Positions 42,780 through 52,846 of a stretch of DNA of 64,000 nucleotides are shown one piece after another. The DNA is from GCA-2725625 sp964574215. Its GTDB lineage: Bacteria; Pseudomonadota; Alphaproteobacteria; Rhodospirillales; UBA2165. The first letter of the stretch is position 1. Every line of letters starts with the position of its first letter. The notes under the pieces were generated by a model. It was not told where the DNA came from, made no database searches, and saw nothing but the letters and a program-made list of their open reading frames with translations. Position numbers and translations under genes: made by a program. Where the stretch lies: contig CAZNLR010000022.1 in assembly GCA_964574215.1 (NCBI GenBank), positions 1-64,000 of the forward strand, written 5' to 3'.

Positions 42780-44435
42780 TTAAAAGAGCACGGTCTCTTT
42801 CTTCACGGGGTGAATAAATTCCCAGGGCGACGATTCCGACGAACCGTCAACCAAGACCTCAATCAATGCCGGGCGGTCTAAATCCAGAGCCGACTGAAGG
42901 ATGTCGAGCAAGCCGTCAGGGGAGTCAGTCTGGTAGCCGTCAACGCCGAAGGTTTTCGCCATCGTGCAGAAATCCGGGTTTTGCAGTTCGGCGCCCATGA
43001 TGCGACCGCCAAAACGGTTTTCCTGATCACGCCGCACATTGCCGAAGTAATGGTTATTGAACACAATGGTTATCAGTCCGATATCGAATTGAGCCGCCGT
43101 CGCCAAGTCCTGTACGCCGAACATAAATCCGCCGTCCCCGATGACGGATACAACGGCCTTTTCGGGATGGGCAACTTTGACCCCCAATGCAGTCGGAAAT
43201 CCGAAGCCCAATGTTCCTTGATAGCCACAGGTAACATAAGTTCTGGGCTCCAGCACCGGAAATGCGAAGTTCGATGTAAATCCGACCTGCGTCAATTCTT
43301 CGACAAAGAATCCGTCACGTGGCAATACGTCCCGGATGGCTTTGAGATAAGAAACCTGGGGCTGCACTTTGTCGAATGACGCCCAGGTCTCTTCCTTGAT
43401 GTCTTTAAACCGCTCCGCCCGATCTTCACAGTGAAGCGTCATACCGTCTAGGAGTTCCAACAGCGCCCGCGTAACTATTTTTGCATCCCCTTCGATACCG
43501 GCGTCGGCGGGAAAACGATTAAACTCTTCGGCATCGATATCGATACGGATGAGAGGCGGCGAAGCAGGTCTTTCCACCCACTGCATCAAATTCCAGCGCA
43601 TATAGGGACCTTCGAGGCGGCTGCCGATACCAATCAAGAGATCGGTTTCCGGCCACACCTCATGGGCGACAGGGAGGGAGAAACCGAGGGGATGATCTTC
43701 GGCCACGACACCCCGACCCGCCCTGAAAGAACCCACCGGCGCGCACAGTTTTTCCGCCAACGCCGTTACTTCTTCCGACGCATGCAAAGCGCCGCCACCG
43801 ACATAGATCATCGGCCGCTTCGATTGGGCGATCATTTCTGCAGCAGCGCTCAATTGTGATCGGTCCGGCGAATCTGGCGATGGTAAATTTACGACGTTTG
43901 GCAGGTTGATCTCACCCTCTTGACCCATGACATCCCAGGGCACTTCTATGGATACGGGTCCTTGCCGGCCCGACAGCATTTGCGTGAACGCTTCCTGTAC
44001 TTTTGTTGCAGTTTGGCTGGGATCATCGATGCGATCGGCCCATTTCAACAACGAGCGGAGCGTCGCCAATTGGTCCGGCAATTCATGGAGATGCCCCCTG
44101 CCCTTGCCCAGGAAATCTGACGGAACCTGAGCCGTCAGGCATAGCACCGGCGTATTACAGCCGAGCGCCGTACATAACGCCGCCATGGTATTCAAAACGC
44201 CGGGACCCGGTACCACGGTAAAGACGCCAGCTTTTCCAGTGGAACGGGCATAGCCGAAAGCCATGTAGGCGGCGGCCTGCTCATGCCGGACGGTGATGAA
44301 CTTAATTTTATCCTGAACATTATATAGGGCGTCCATCAGATCGTAAGTCTGCGCACCCGGCAGGCCGAATACCGTATCGACCTCATACTTGATCAGCATT
44401 TCGACGATGGCTTCGGCGGTGGTCATTTTTGACAT
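42780..44435 (-). CDS. Thiamine diphosphate-dependent enzyme (acetolactate synthase-like)
   Basis: A 551-residue TPP enzyme of the acetolactate synthase, oxalyl-CoA and benzoylformate decarboxylase superfamily. The catalytic Glu is in VRHEQAAAYMA (about 50-52). TPP and magnesium bind at GDGGFMFGVQD to NN (VFNNHYFGN). The middle domain lacks an obvious FAD-binding signature. It is not next to an ilvN-type small subunit, so it is unlikely to be the biosynthetic enzyme. The ATG at 44435 lies 16 bases past the hflX stop, in the same direction; cotranscription with hfq-hflX is likely. Substrate unknown. Confidence 0.88.
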   Translation of the reverse strand: MSKMTTAEAIVEMLIKYEVDTVFGLPGAQTYDLMDALYNVQDKIKFITVRHEQAAAYMAFGYARSTGKAGVFTVVPGPGVLNTMAALCTALGCNTPVLCLTAQVPSDFLGKGRGHLHELPDQLATLRSLLKWADRIDDPSQTATKVQEAFTQMLSGRQGPVSIEVPWDVMGQEGEINLPNVVNLPSPDSPDRSQLSAAAEMIAQSKRPMIYVGGGALHASEEVTALAEKLCAPVGSFRAGRGVVAEDHPLGFSLPVAHEVWPETDLLIGIGSRLEGPYMRWNLMQWVERPASPPLIRIDIDAEEFNRFPADAGIEGDAKIVTRALLELLDGMTLHCEDRAERFKDIKEETWASFDKVQPQVSYLKAIRDVLPRDGFFVEELTQVGFTSNFAFPVLEPRTYVTCGYQGTLGFGFPTALGVKVAHPEKAVVSVIGDGGFMFGVQDLATAAQFDIGLITIVFNNHYFGNVRRDQENRFGGRIMGAELQNPDFCTMAKTFGVDGYQTDSPDGLLDILQSALDLDRPALIEVLVDGSSESSPWEFIHPVKKETVLF

Positions 44436-44451
44436 CGGGAAAATCTTTGAA

Positions 44452-45792
44452 TTAATTTGTAATCTGTTTCTGTTCGTAGCGGGCAATGTCTTCCGGTTCA
44501 AGGCGGACTTTTAATTCAACCCATTTTTCCTTATCCCGTCTTTCGACGACTTCTCCCCGGTCATATAGCCAGTTTAACAGCGCCCCTTCGTCCCAACCGA
44601 CTTGTATCGTCACTTCTTGGCGGCGGGCAGTGAAATGAGCGTCTACGGTTTCGAGCAGAGTCCCAAACCCTTCCCCCGTTTTCGCCGAGACCAAAACCAT
44701 CTCGCCGTTGCCGCGCAACGCCCGATTGTTTTGAAAATCCTTTTCTTCATCATCAAGCAAATCGACTTTATTTAACACTTCGATTTTTGGCGTCTCTGAT
44801 AATTCGCTTCTTTTTCCGTTAATCGGCAGGCTTTTCAGAACATCATCGACGTCGGCTTTTTGTTCTTCGGTATCGGGATGGGCAATATCCCGGACGTGGA
44901 GCAACATATCGGCTTCCACCACTTCCTCCAGCGTTGCCCGAAAGGCTTCGACCAACTCATGGGGCAGGTCCGATACGAAGCCCACGGTATCGGAGAGAAT
45001 GGTCTCCCGACCCGACGGCAGTTTCATGCGCCGCATGGTCGGATCGAGGGTGGCGAACAACTGATCTTTCGATATGACGTCGGCGTTGCTCAAGGCGTTG
45101 AACAGCGTCGATTTGCCTGAATTGGTATAGCCCACCAGCGCAATCACCGGATAGGGTACGCGTTGACGCGCCTGGCGATGCAACGCCCGCGTCCTTCGGA
45201 CAACCTTGAGTTCCCGTTTGAGACGGGTGATTCTTTCGTCAATCAGCCGCCGGTCTGCTTCGATCTGCCGCTCTCCGGGACCACCCATAAATCCAAAGCC
45301 GCCCCGTTGCCGTTCCAAATGGGTCCAGGACCGTACCAGCCGGCTCCGTTGATAACTGAGAGCCGCCAATTCGACTTGTAGGGTGCCTTCCTTCGTGCGG
45401 GCGCGAGCACCGAATATTTCAAGAATCAGACCCGTCCGGTCGATGACCTTGCACTTCCAGCTTCTTTCCAGATTGCGCTGTTGAATTGGCGTTAATGCGG
45501 CGTCAATGACAACGACTTCTATGTCATGGGCGGCAACATAGCCGGCAAATCGTTCCACGGTGCCGCTGCCCATCAGGCTGGCCGGTCGCGGTTTCACCAC
45601 ATTGACGGATTCGGCATTGACGATTTCCAGGTCGATGGCTTCGGCCAAACGGGTCGCTTCCTCCAGCCGCGAGTCGGCGCTCCGCCCCTGCATGTTGGTT
45701 GAGGGGTTTTCCATTTGTGATTTAATACTGGGATGCACAACCAGACACCGGCCAATTGTTGGCCGGGTCTCGTTAGCCGAATTCCAGGTCAA
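44452..45792 (-). CDS. hflX: Ribosome-associated GTPase HflX
   Basis: GTPase that splits stalled or heat-damaged 70S ribosomes. It has the HflX N-terminal domain (RLEEATRLAEAI, GSGTVERFAGYV, VIDAALTPIQQRNLE), the glycine-rich GGFGFMGGPGERQIEADRR region, and the G domain with GYTNSGKST (P-loop), DTVGFV (G3) and NKVD (G4). I propose a TTG start at 45792, two bases beyond the hfq stop and preceded by GGAG; the upstream frame overlaps hfq and is not family-like. The length becomes 446 residues. Order hfq-hflX is standard. Confidence 0.93.
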   Translation of the reverse strand: MTWNSANETRPTIGRCLVVHPSIKSQMENPSTNMQGRSADSRLEEATRLAEAIDLEIVNAESVNVVKPRPASLMGSGTVERFAGYVAAHDIEVVVIDAALTPIQQRNLERSWKCKVIDRTGLILEIFGARARTKEGTLQVELAALSYQRSRLVRSWTHLERQRGGFGFMGGPGERQIEADRRLIDERITRLKRELKVVRRTRALHRQARQRVPYPVIALVGYTNSGKSTLFNALSNADVISKDQLFATLDPTMRRMKLPSGRETILSDTVGFVSDLPHELVEAFRATLEEVVEADMLLHVRDIAHPDTEEQKADVDDVLKSLPINGKRSELSETPKIEVLNKVDLLDDEEKDFQNNRALRGNGEMVLVSAKTGEGFGTLLETVDAHFTARRQEVTIQVGWDEGALLNWLYDRGEVVERRDKEKWVELKVRLEPEDIARYEQKQITN

Positions 45793-45793
45793 A

Positions 45794-46048
45794 TTACTCC
45801 GCGCTTCCTTCTTCTTCCTTGTCCGGTTCAAACAACTGAACCGGGCCAGACGGCATGACCGTAGAGATTGCGTGCTTATATACCAACTGCGTATGCCCAT
45901 CCCGGCGCAAGAGCACCGAGAAATTGTCGAACCAAGTGATGATTCCCTGTAGTTTTACGCCGTTCACTAAAAAAACCGTGACCGGATTCTTATTTTTACG
46001 GACATGATTTAAGAACACGTCCTGCACATTTTGTGATTTTTCAGACAT
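45794..46048 (-). CDS. hfq: RNA chaperone Hfq
   Basis: Hexameric Sm-like protein that pairs small RNAs with mRNAs. Its 84 residues hold QNVQDVFLNHVRK (Sm1 start), VNGVKLQGIITWFDNFSVLL and the hallmark YKHAIS of Sm2. The C-terminal tail is short and acidic (EPDKEEEGSAE), as in alphaproteobacteria, rather than the long tail of E. coli. It begins the hfq-hflX-TPP transcript. A candidate Hfq-type small RNA is at about 60.1 kb in this window. Confidence 0.97.
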   Translation of the reverse strand: MSEKSQNVQDVFLNHVRKNKNPVTVFLVNGVKLQGIITWFDNFSVLLRRDGHTQLVYKHAISTVMPSGPVQLFEPDKEEEGSAE

Positions 46049-46139
46049 TTGGGTATCCCCCTTTTTGTGTCTGTTTGTTTATCGTTATACCGGAGGTCCG
46101 TTTTATCGCCCTTCCAAGTACCATTTTACACCGGTGATT

Positions 46140-46829
46140 TTAGTTTGAAAGAGTTTGTTTCAATTTCAGGAGCAAACTTTCCAGGGATTTCAGGCTATCT
46201 ACATGGATTTCGGGTTTCAAATCACCGAATTCTTCCGCTGAGGCCGGTTTTTCTTTCATAAGCACGGATGTTACGCCCGCTTTATGGGCACATTCCAGAT
46301 CAGACGGTGCATCCCCGACAAACCAAACAAGTTTCCAGTCTTGATGTCCGGTTGAAATGTTGCTGCCTTCCATACAAAGATAAATGGGATCGGGTTCCGG
46401 TTTGTCTTTTTTGGCGTCTCCGGCACCGACAATTTTACCGAAATACCTGTCCCAGCCGAGGTGAGCCACTTCCTCCCGTAATAAATAGCCGGTTTTGTTG
46501 CTGACGATCCCCATTGGCAGCCCGATATCCGCAATAGAATTCAATAAATTGTCCGCATGGGGCAGCCGTTTCAGAGTTTGGAGGTGATTTTTTTCAACAT
46601 GTTCATAGAATATGTCGGCAGCCTTTTCCCACTGATCACCGAACATCTGGGGAAAGCTGTTGCGCATGGATTGGCGCACCTGAATACGGGTCCGTTCAAT
46701 CGGCCAGGGATCGTGCCCCATCGCGGTCAGCGTTATGTTGAGGGCGTTGTGAATGGATTCCCAGTTATCGATTAACGTGTCATCCCAATCGAAGATAACC
46801 GCCGGCGGACAGGATAATTTCTTAGTCAC
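46140..46829 (-). CDS. HAD family hydrolase
   Basis: A 229-residue haloacid dehalogenase-fold phosphatase. The nucleophile motif is FDWDDTLIDN (13-22, catalytic D14). Motif II is IVSNKTG, the motif III Lys is in KKDKPEPDP, and motif IV is FVGDAPSDL. The helical cap and length match phosphoglycolate phosphatase and similar small-sugar phosphatases. The substrate is not defined. Its start overlaps the transaminase gene by 8 bases, so it is coupled to it; hfq follows 91 bases beyond the stop. Confidence 0.88.
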   Translation of the reverse strand: MTKKLSCPPAVIFDWDDTLIDNWESIHNALNITLTAMGHDPWPIERTRIQVRQSMRNSFPQMFGDQWEKAADIFYEHVEKNHLQTLKRLPHADNLLNSIADIGLPMGIVSNKTGYLLREEVAHLGWDRYFGKIVGAGDAKKDKPEPDPIYLCMEGSNISTGHQDWKLVWFVGDAPSDLECAHKAGVTSVLMKEKPASAEEFGDLKPEIHVDSLKSLESLLLKLKQTLSN

Positions 46830-47679
46830 TAATGTTTTCCATGTATTTCAGATAATAGGCCAAAATTTTCTTGGTGAGTGGCCCCGGTTGACCGTCTCCA
46901 ATAACCGTGTCGTCTATTTGGACGGCCGGTTTTACCAAAGCGGTGGTGCTGGTGAAAAATGCTTCTTTGGCCTGTTTGGCTTCGACTAACGTAAACTCCC
47001 GTTCGACAAAGGATATTCCTTCTTCCGTAATGAGTTTCAAGATCGATTGACGGGTTATACCGGCCAATATGGAAGAATCCAAATGTCGGGTGATCAGTTC
47101 ATATTCGTGTGTGACAATCCAGGCGTTGGACGCCGTTCCTTCGGTCACCACGCCTTGATCATTGACCAGCCAGGATTCGGCAGCATCCGCTTCGATGGCC
47201 GCCTGTTTCAACAGGACATTGGGCAACAGAGACACCGATTTAATATCGCAGCGTTGCCATCGGATATCCGGCAGGGAAATAACGCTATTGCCCTTGATCG
47301 CCGTTTCGAAATCCGGTTTTTTTCCTGACTTTGCCGAAACGATTAGCGACGGCGAGGAATACGCGGGAAACGGATGATTGCGGGGCGCAGATCCCCGCGT
47401 TGCCTGGAGGTAGATGCTTCCATAGGACACCGTGTTCCGCCGGAGCACTTCCTGCATGATGAAACGCAACGGCCGCCGCCCCACCGGCCAATCCATACTT
47501 AATTCCCTCAGCGATCGGTCAAATCGGTCCAGATGAGCTTCTTCATCGACAATCACGCCGTTGGAAACCGCGATCACTTCGTAAACACCATCGGCAAACT
47601 GGAAACCACGGTCTTCCACATGGACAACTGCCTGCCCGTGCGGCACGTAACGACCGTTTACATAGGTAATCTTCGGCAT
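46822..47679 (-). CDS. dat: D-amino acid aminotransferase
   Basis: PLP-dependent class IV aminotransferase, 285 residues, expected to interconvert D-alanine and D-glutamate. The opening ITYVNGRYVPHGQAVVHVED and the RGFQFADGVYEVI block (24-36) are diagnostic; the PLP Lys is in DIKSVSLLPNVL (about residue 145). NDQGVVTEGTASNAWIV is the phosphate-binding region. The D-amino acid transaminase type is favoured over branched-chain transaminase by this block and the length. It lies between trkA and the HAD gene, as in related alphaproteobacteria. Confidence 0.92.
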   Translation of the reverse strand: MPKITYVNGRYVPHGQAVVHVEDRGFQFADGVYEVIAVSNGVIVDEEAHLDRFDRSLRELSMDWPVGRRPLRFIMQEVLRRNTVSYGSIYLQATRGSAPRNHPFPAYSSPSLIVSAKSGKKPDFETAIKGNSVISLPDIRWQRCDIKSVSLLPNVLLKQAAIEADAAESWLVNDQGVVTEGTASNAWIVTHEYELITRHLDSSILAGITRQSILKLITEEGISFVEREFTLVEAKQAKEAFFTSTTALVKPAVQIDDTVIGDGQPGPLTKKILAYYLKYMENISD

Positions 47680-47691
47680 TGAATAGTTTCC

Positions 47692-49068
47692 TCAGAAATA
47701 TTCCAGCCGGACGGCAAACATTTTTTCGACCTGCTTAACCGCCTCCGCAGCGGCAAATAAGACGACCCTGTCTTTTACGCGAACCACCGAATCGGACCGC
47801 GGCGAAATGACTTCTCCGTCGCGAACAATAGAGCCGACTAATACACCGTCGGGAAGCTCCGCTTCGCTGAGAGGAACATTTATCAGGCTGGATGTATCCA
47901 TCGCCTCGGCCTCTATAACTTCTCCGAATCCGTCCCTAATGGTGTGCACCGAATGAATTTTACCGCGCCGGACATGCTGAAGAATTGTCGAGACGGTAAT
48001 ATTGCGCGGGCTGACGACGACATCAATACCGAGGGACGGCGTCAACGGAATATAGGTCGCACTGTTGATTAACGTTATGGCACGCTGCGCACCCATTCGC
48101 TTGGCCAGGAGCGATGCCAAAATATTGGTCTCGTCATCATTGGTAACGGAAACAACGGCCTCGGAAGTCGCCACGTTGGCTTCTTCCAAAATTTCTGTAT
48201 CCAACACGTTTCCCTGCAACACAACGGAGCGTTTCATGGTACGTGCTACGATTTCCGCTCTGGATTTCTCGGATTCCACCACCTTCAAATTGACCGATGG
48301 GTGATTGGATTCGATTTCCTGAGCCAGGAACTGGCCGATATTCCCGCCGCCGAAAATTACCATGCGCCGCGCTTCTGCTTCCTCATATCCAAATGCCGCC
48401 ATGGCGCGGGTCACGTGTTCGCTATCGGCCACGAAATAGACCTCGTCGCCGGTCACCATATGATCGTCCGCATTGGGGATAATCGCTTTGTTGTCCCGGA
48501 CAATGCCGACAATCACGACGTTTAAATCGGGGAAGAGTTGGGTTAACTGGCGCAGCGGCGTGTTGACCAGGGGGCAATCCTCACCACAGCGTACGCCGAC
48601 GACTTTAACCTTGTCATCGACCAGCGAAATCATATCGAACGTGCCCGGTACACGCAGCCTGCGGGCGACGGCTCTGGCCACTTCCAGTTCCGGTGAAATC
48701 ACCACATCGATGGGTAATTGGTCGCGGGAATACAAATTCGCCCATTTTGGGTCCATATAACCCTGTTGCCGGATGCGGGCGATTTTGGTCGTTACGTCGA
48801 ACAGGGAATGGGCTACCTGGCAGGCCACCATATTTACTTCGTCGGCCTGCGTAACGGCAATCAGCATATCGGCATCCGAGGCGCCCGCTTGGGCCAAGAC
48901 GTTGGGATGCGAGGCAAAACCGGTAATGGCTTTTACATCCAGCGTATCGCTTATTTTACGCGACAGTTCGGGTCTTTGATCGATAACGGTGACGTCGTTA
49001 TCCTCTTGCGCCAGATATCGCGCGATATTGTGACCGACCTGTCCGGCGCCGCATATTATGACTTTCAT
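47692..49068 (-). CDS. trkA: Trk system potassium uptake protein TrkA
   Basis: Cytoplasmic NAD-binding gating subunit of the Trk/Ktr potassium channel. Its 458 residues hold two RCK repeats. The first Rossmann motif is CGAGQVGHNIARYL (5-18) and the second FGGGNIGQFLAQEI (about 235-248). Each is followed by a TrkA-C domain. It lies directly after ntrX, as is typical in alphaproteobacteria. No trkH is in this window, so the membrane partner must be elsewhere. Confidence 0.96.
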   Translation of the reverse strand: MKVIICGAGQVGHNIARYLAQEDNDVTVIDQRPELSRKISDTLDVKAITGFASHPNVLAQAGASDADMLIAVTQADEVNMVACQVAHSLFDVTTKIARIRQQGYMDPKWANLYSRDQLPIDVVISPELEVARAVARRLRVPGTFDMISLVDDKVKVVGVRCGEDCPLVNTPLRQLTQLFPDLNVVIVGIVRDNKAIIPNADDHMVTGDEVYFVADSEHVTRAMAAFGYEEAEARRMVIFGGGNIGQFLAQEIESNHPSVNLKVVESEKSRAEIVARTMKRSVVLQGNVLDTEILEEANVATSEAVVSVTNDDETNILASLLAKRMGAQRAITLINSATYIPLTPSLGIDVVVSPRNITVSTILQHVRRGKIHSVHTIRDGFGEVIEAEAMDTSSLINVPLSEAELPDGVLVGSIVRDGEVISPRSDSVVRVKDRVVLFAAAEAVKQVEKMFAVRLEYF

Positions 49069-49127
49069 AGCTGTCTCTTAATTTTCCTGAGATGCCCCGA
49101 ATAGAAATTAGCTGAGTAGAATTGAGT

Positions 49128-50537
49128 TCAGTCGTTGGCAGCAGCCTGAGCCCGCTCCTCCGATTGTACACCGAGAGATTTGAGCTTGCGGTGGAGTGCC
49201 GACCGCTCCATGCCGATAAAAGCGGCCGTACGGGAAATATTCCCGCCGAACCGCGTAATTTGTGCCGCCAGATATTCCCGTTCAAAAATTTCCCGAGCCT
49301 CCCGCAACGGCAATCCCATTATCTCCGAATTGTCGGTACCGGGATTGGCAGCAACCGAAGATTCGTTGCCGATTTCTCCTGGAATCATCTCTGACCGGAT
49401 CGGCTCTTCATCGTCACCCGGCGCCATGATCAAAACGCGCTCGATAACATTTCTCAATTCTCTCACATTACCGGGCCATTCATAGGCCTGCAGAGTGGCA
49501 AAAGCGTCCTCTGAAAAACACCTTCTTTTCCCGCCCGAGGCTTGCGCCATCTTGGCGATAAAAAACTCAGCCAACGCCGGAATATCCTCGCGGTATTCGT
49601 TTAACGGCGGTACTTCGATGGGAACGACGCTTAACCGGTAAAACAGATCTTCCCGGAAACGGCCTTCGCTCATTTCCAGATTTAAATCCTTGGTGGACGC
49701 CGCGATAACCCTGACATCAACTTCGACACGGGTGGCGCCCCCCACCCGTTGGAATGTTTGCTCCTGAAGAACCCGGACTATCTTTCCCTGGGTTTCCAGG
49801 GGCATATCCGCGACTTCGTCCAGGAAAAGGGTGCCATTATGGGCTTGCTCGAACGTACCGATGGCCTTCGGACCACTTTCTTCGCCGGATGATTCAACGC
49901 CAAACAGGCTTATTTCGAAACCATCGGCCTGCATGGTCGCGCAATTCAGGGAAATGAATGGACCATTGGCGCGACTGGACTGATTGTGAATCAGCCGTGC
50001 GACGACGTCCTTACCCGAACCTGCGGGACCGGTAATTAAAACCCGGCTGTTTGCTCCCGCCACACGATCAATCGATTGACGAATCTGATTGATAGCGTTG
50101 GAGTCGCCGATCAATTCTTCTTCGCCCCCCGCCTTTAATTTCAGTTCCTCGTTTTCCCGCCTTAACCGCGCCGCTTCAATCGCCCTGGCGACAATGAGGA
50201 TCATCCGGTCCGCTTTGAACGGCTTTTCGATAAAATCGAAGGCCCCGAGATTGATTGCCGATACGGCGGTTTCGATATTGCCGTGTCCGCTCATCATCAC
50301 CACCGGTAGCCCGGGATGCTCGATGCTGAGTGATTCCAGTATCTGCATGCCGTCCAGCTCGCTGCCTTCCAGCCAGATATCCAACAGCACCAGATTCGGC
50401 CGACGAGTTTCAATGGCGGACAAGGCTTCGGTGCTGTTTTTGGCCTCGCGCGTCTGATGGCCTTCATCCTCCAGGATGCCGGCTGTCAGCATTCGAATAT
50501 CCGCTTCGTCGTCGACGATCAGAATGTCATGGGCCAT
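49128..50537 (-). CDS. ntrX: Nitrogen response regulator NtrX
   Basis: Response regulator partner of NtrY. The receiver (1-120) has DDEADIR, phospho-acceptor D in LLDIWLEGSELDG, T/S in MMSGHGN and K in IEKPFK. The AAA+ core has GPAGSGKDV (Walker A) and LFLDEVADM (Walker B). The GAFTGA loop that touches sigma54 is missing: where NtrC reads ELFGHEKGAFTGA, this protein reads SLFGVESSGEESG. The helix-turn-helix end (ISRTAAFIGMERSALHRKLKSLG) is Fis-like. It may therefore act with sigma70. The start overlaps the ntrY stop by one base. Confidence 0.96.
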   Translation of the reverse strand: MAHDILIVDDEADIRMLTAGILEDEGHQTREAKNSTEALSAIETRRPNLVLLDIWLEGSELDGMQILESLSIEHPGLPVVMMSGHGNIETAVSAINLGAFDFIEKPFKADRMILIVARAIEAARLRRENEELKLKAGGEEELIGDSNAINQIRQSIDRVAGANSRVLITGPAGSGKDVVARLIHNQSSRANGPFISLNCATMQADGFEISLFGVESSGEESGPKAIGTFEQAHNGTLFLDEVADMPLETQGKIVRVLQEQTFQRVGGATRVEVDVRVIAASTKDLNLEMSEGRFREDLFYRLSVVPIEVPPLNEYREDIPALAEFFIAKMAQASGGKRRCFSEDAFATLQAYEWPGNVRELRNVIERVLIMAPGDDEEPIRSEMIPGEIGNESSVAANPGTDNSEIMGLPLREAREIFEREYLAAQITRFGGNISRTAAFIGMERSALHRKLKSLGVQSEERAQAAAND

Positions 50538-52837
50538 TAGGATAGTTTCTCGGTTTTAATATAGTTTTGTTCTGCAACGCGAGAGTCATCGGAACCAGCG
50601 GTTTCACTATTGGTGCGGTGGAACAAGAGCGACACAACGGCTCCCCCTTCCGTCTCTTCATTGTTTTTCAGCATCAGCTCACCGTCATGATCTTCCATGA
50701 TTTTGGCGGCAATTGCGAGTCCCAATCCAGTGCCTTTATCCCGCGTCGTGACATAGGGTTCCGTGATTCTATCGATAAGGTCTTCGGGGAATCCTTTCCC
50801 ATTATCAAAAATGCTAACAGATACAGTATCTTCCGAAACATCCAGATTGAGGCTTATTTTGCCCGCAGGAGAATCGGCGCCATTGATTTTTTCTCTGGCG
50901 GTAATTGATTCCGCCGCATTTTTTAGAACATTGGTTAAAGCGCGGCCGATTTGCAGACGGTCGCACCGGTGCATAAAGGCGTCGTCAGGCTTATCGAACT
51001 CGTATTCGATATCCGGATATCTGTTTCTTTCCAAGAACAAACTCTGCTGACATAAATCGACCAAATCGATACGCTTCAATTCCGGCTGCGGCATGCGGGC
51101 AAAAGCCGAAAATTCATCGACCATGCGGCCGATATCCTCGACCTGGCGAATGATCGTATCGGTGCACATGGCAAACGTCTTGGGGTCGGATTCTATCTCA
51201 TCTTGATATTTTCGGCGAAGCCGCTCCGCCGACAGTTGAATAGGCGTCAGTGGGTTTTTGATTTCATGGGCGATACGCCTGGCGACATCAGCCCAGGCCG
51301 CCTTACGCTGAGCGGAAAACAATTCGGTGACATCGTCAAAGGTAACCACATAACCAATAATTTCATCGGCGATTTTCTCAGCCGCCATGGAGACCATGAG
51401 CGTTCGGTGCCTTCCCTGGCGCTGAATTTTGATCTCCCCTTGCACGCTTCTGCCTGGGTTTTTGGTGATTTCGGATACCAGCTGAGCCATCTCTGGAACG
51501 ATTGCGGAAAGTTCCTCACCACTATGATTTTCAAGATTGGTTTCGAGCAGATCCGAGGCTGACCGGTTGGGCAGATTAATTCTTCGATCCCGATCCAACC
51601 CGATAACACCTGCCGACACGCCTGTCAGGACGGTTTCCGTAAACCGCCGCCGTTCATCTAATTGCCGGTTGGCTTCCATCAAACCTTCCTGCTGCGTATC
51701 CAATTGCTCCGTCATGCGATTGAATGACCGGCTCAGAACACCGATTTCGTCTCGGTCGCTGCTTGAGGCCGTTTCGACGCGGGCCGTTAAATCGCCCTTG
51801 CGAACTTTATCGGCGGCATCAATGAGATCACCAATCGGCGTGGAGAGTTGCGACGCAATGGACCAGCCGATCCAAATGGCCACCAGCAGTAAGAGTACGG
51901 CAACCAGAACAAACACGAAGAGAAATTTAATTTGCAAGTTAGATCGGCTTTCCTCCAACTGCGCGTATTGTGCCGCAGCACCCTCTGTTTGCGAGACGTG
52001 CTCCAGCACCTGGGGCGCCACGATGCGACCGACCAACAAATAAGCATCAACGAAAGCTTCCAGTTTTATCGCCGCCCGCACCCGGTCCCCGCCCGGAGAG
52101 TTGATAATAAAAACTTCACCGGGCCGGCCATTAAGAACGCGCTTCAACAAAGCATCGGACGCAAAGTTAAAACCCAAGGAAAAACTCAATTCCGAGCGCG
52201 CAATAGTTTGACCGCTGCTGTTGACGACGACGGCTTCCGACAGATTGCGCACGATGGATTGCGTTCTGACGATCTGGGAGAGAATTTTCGGATTTTGGCG
52301 CAAGGCCGGTGCGGCTCGGTTGAGGTCGTTGGCCATGGCCAGAGCGGCCCCTCGGATACCCAACTGATGTTCTTGCAAGTAGGAGCGGGCAACCGCACTG
52401 GAGGCGTTGACCGCCGTCCTCACCCGTTCGGAAAACCAGGTTTCAATGCCAAAATTCAGAAACAATCCGGAAAACACAGCAACCAATATCGCCGGGACAA
52501 TGGCCACCATACCGAACGATAGCACGATGCGGGTATGTAACCTAGAGCCGGCGGACCCGTATTTCCGTGATATCCAACTGAGGACGATCCGCCGTGCCAG
52601 CACCGCACCCAGCAAAAGCGCCAATATTAAGTCGAGGTTGAGAAGCGCGATGACATTGGTCAAATCGGACTCAAGCGGTGAATAGTCCGCAAGAACCGAT
52701 ACCGTGGCCAAGCCTGACACGACCAATGCCAGACCAATGACGCCGGCAATAATATGGGTCAGGCGCAGCTTCCCCCCTTCGCCAACCAGAGGTGCTTTTT
52801 CCGTATCGCTTTTAAAGTCCGCCACTTGTTCGCTCAT
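50537..52837 (-). CDS. ntrY: Nitrogen sensor kinase NtrY
   Basis: Membrane histidine kinase of 766 residues. Hydrophobic helices lie at about 27-50, 60-82, 108-132 and 300-325, with a periplasmic domain between the third and fourth. HAMP (about 325-385), PAS (about 395-500) and then HisKA with ADVARRIAHEIKNPLTP follow; the ATPase domain has NVLKNAAESI, DNGKGFP and TRDKGTGLGLAI. Signals in the family include nitrogen status and, in some species, redox state. It sits between ntrC and ntrX. Confidence 0.96.
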   Translation of the reverse strand: MSEQVADFKSDTEKAPLVGEGGKLRLTHIIAGVIGLALVVSGLATVSVLADYSPLESDLTNVIALLNLDLILALLLGAVLARRIVLSWISRKYGSAGSRLHTRIVLSFGMVAIVPAILVAVFSGLFLNFGIETWFSERVRTAVNASSAVARSYLQEHQLGIRGAALAMANDLNRAAPALRQNPKILSQIVRTQSIVRNLSEAVVVNSSGQTIARSELSFSLGFNFASDALLKRVLNGRPGEVFIINSPGGDRVRAAIKLEAFVDAYLLVGRIVAPQVLEHVSQTEGAAAQYAQLEESRSNLQIKFLFVFVLVAVLLLLVAIWIGWSIASQLSTPIGDLIDAADKVRKGDLTARVETASSSDRDEIGVLSRSFNRMTEQLDTQQEGLMEANRQLDERRRFTETVLTGVSAGVIGLDRDRRINLPNRSASDLLETNLENHSGEELSAIVPEMAQLVSEITKNPGRSVQGEIKIQRQGRHRTLMVSMAAEKIADEIIGYVVTFDDVTELFSAQRKAAWADVARRIAHEIKNPLTPIQLSAERLRRKYQDEIESDPKTFAMCTDTIIRQVEDIGRMVDEFSAFARMPQPELKRIDLVDLCQQSLFLERNRYPDIEYEFDKPDDAFMHRCDRLQIGRALTNVLKNAAESITAREKINGADSPAGKISLNLDVSEDTVSVSIFDNGKGFPEDLIDRITEPYVTTRDKGTGLGLAIAAKIMEDHDGELMLKNNEETEGGAVVSLLFHRTNSETAGSDDSRVAEQNYIKTEKLS

Positions 52838-52846
52838 CTGGTTCCC

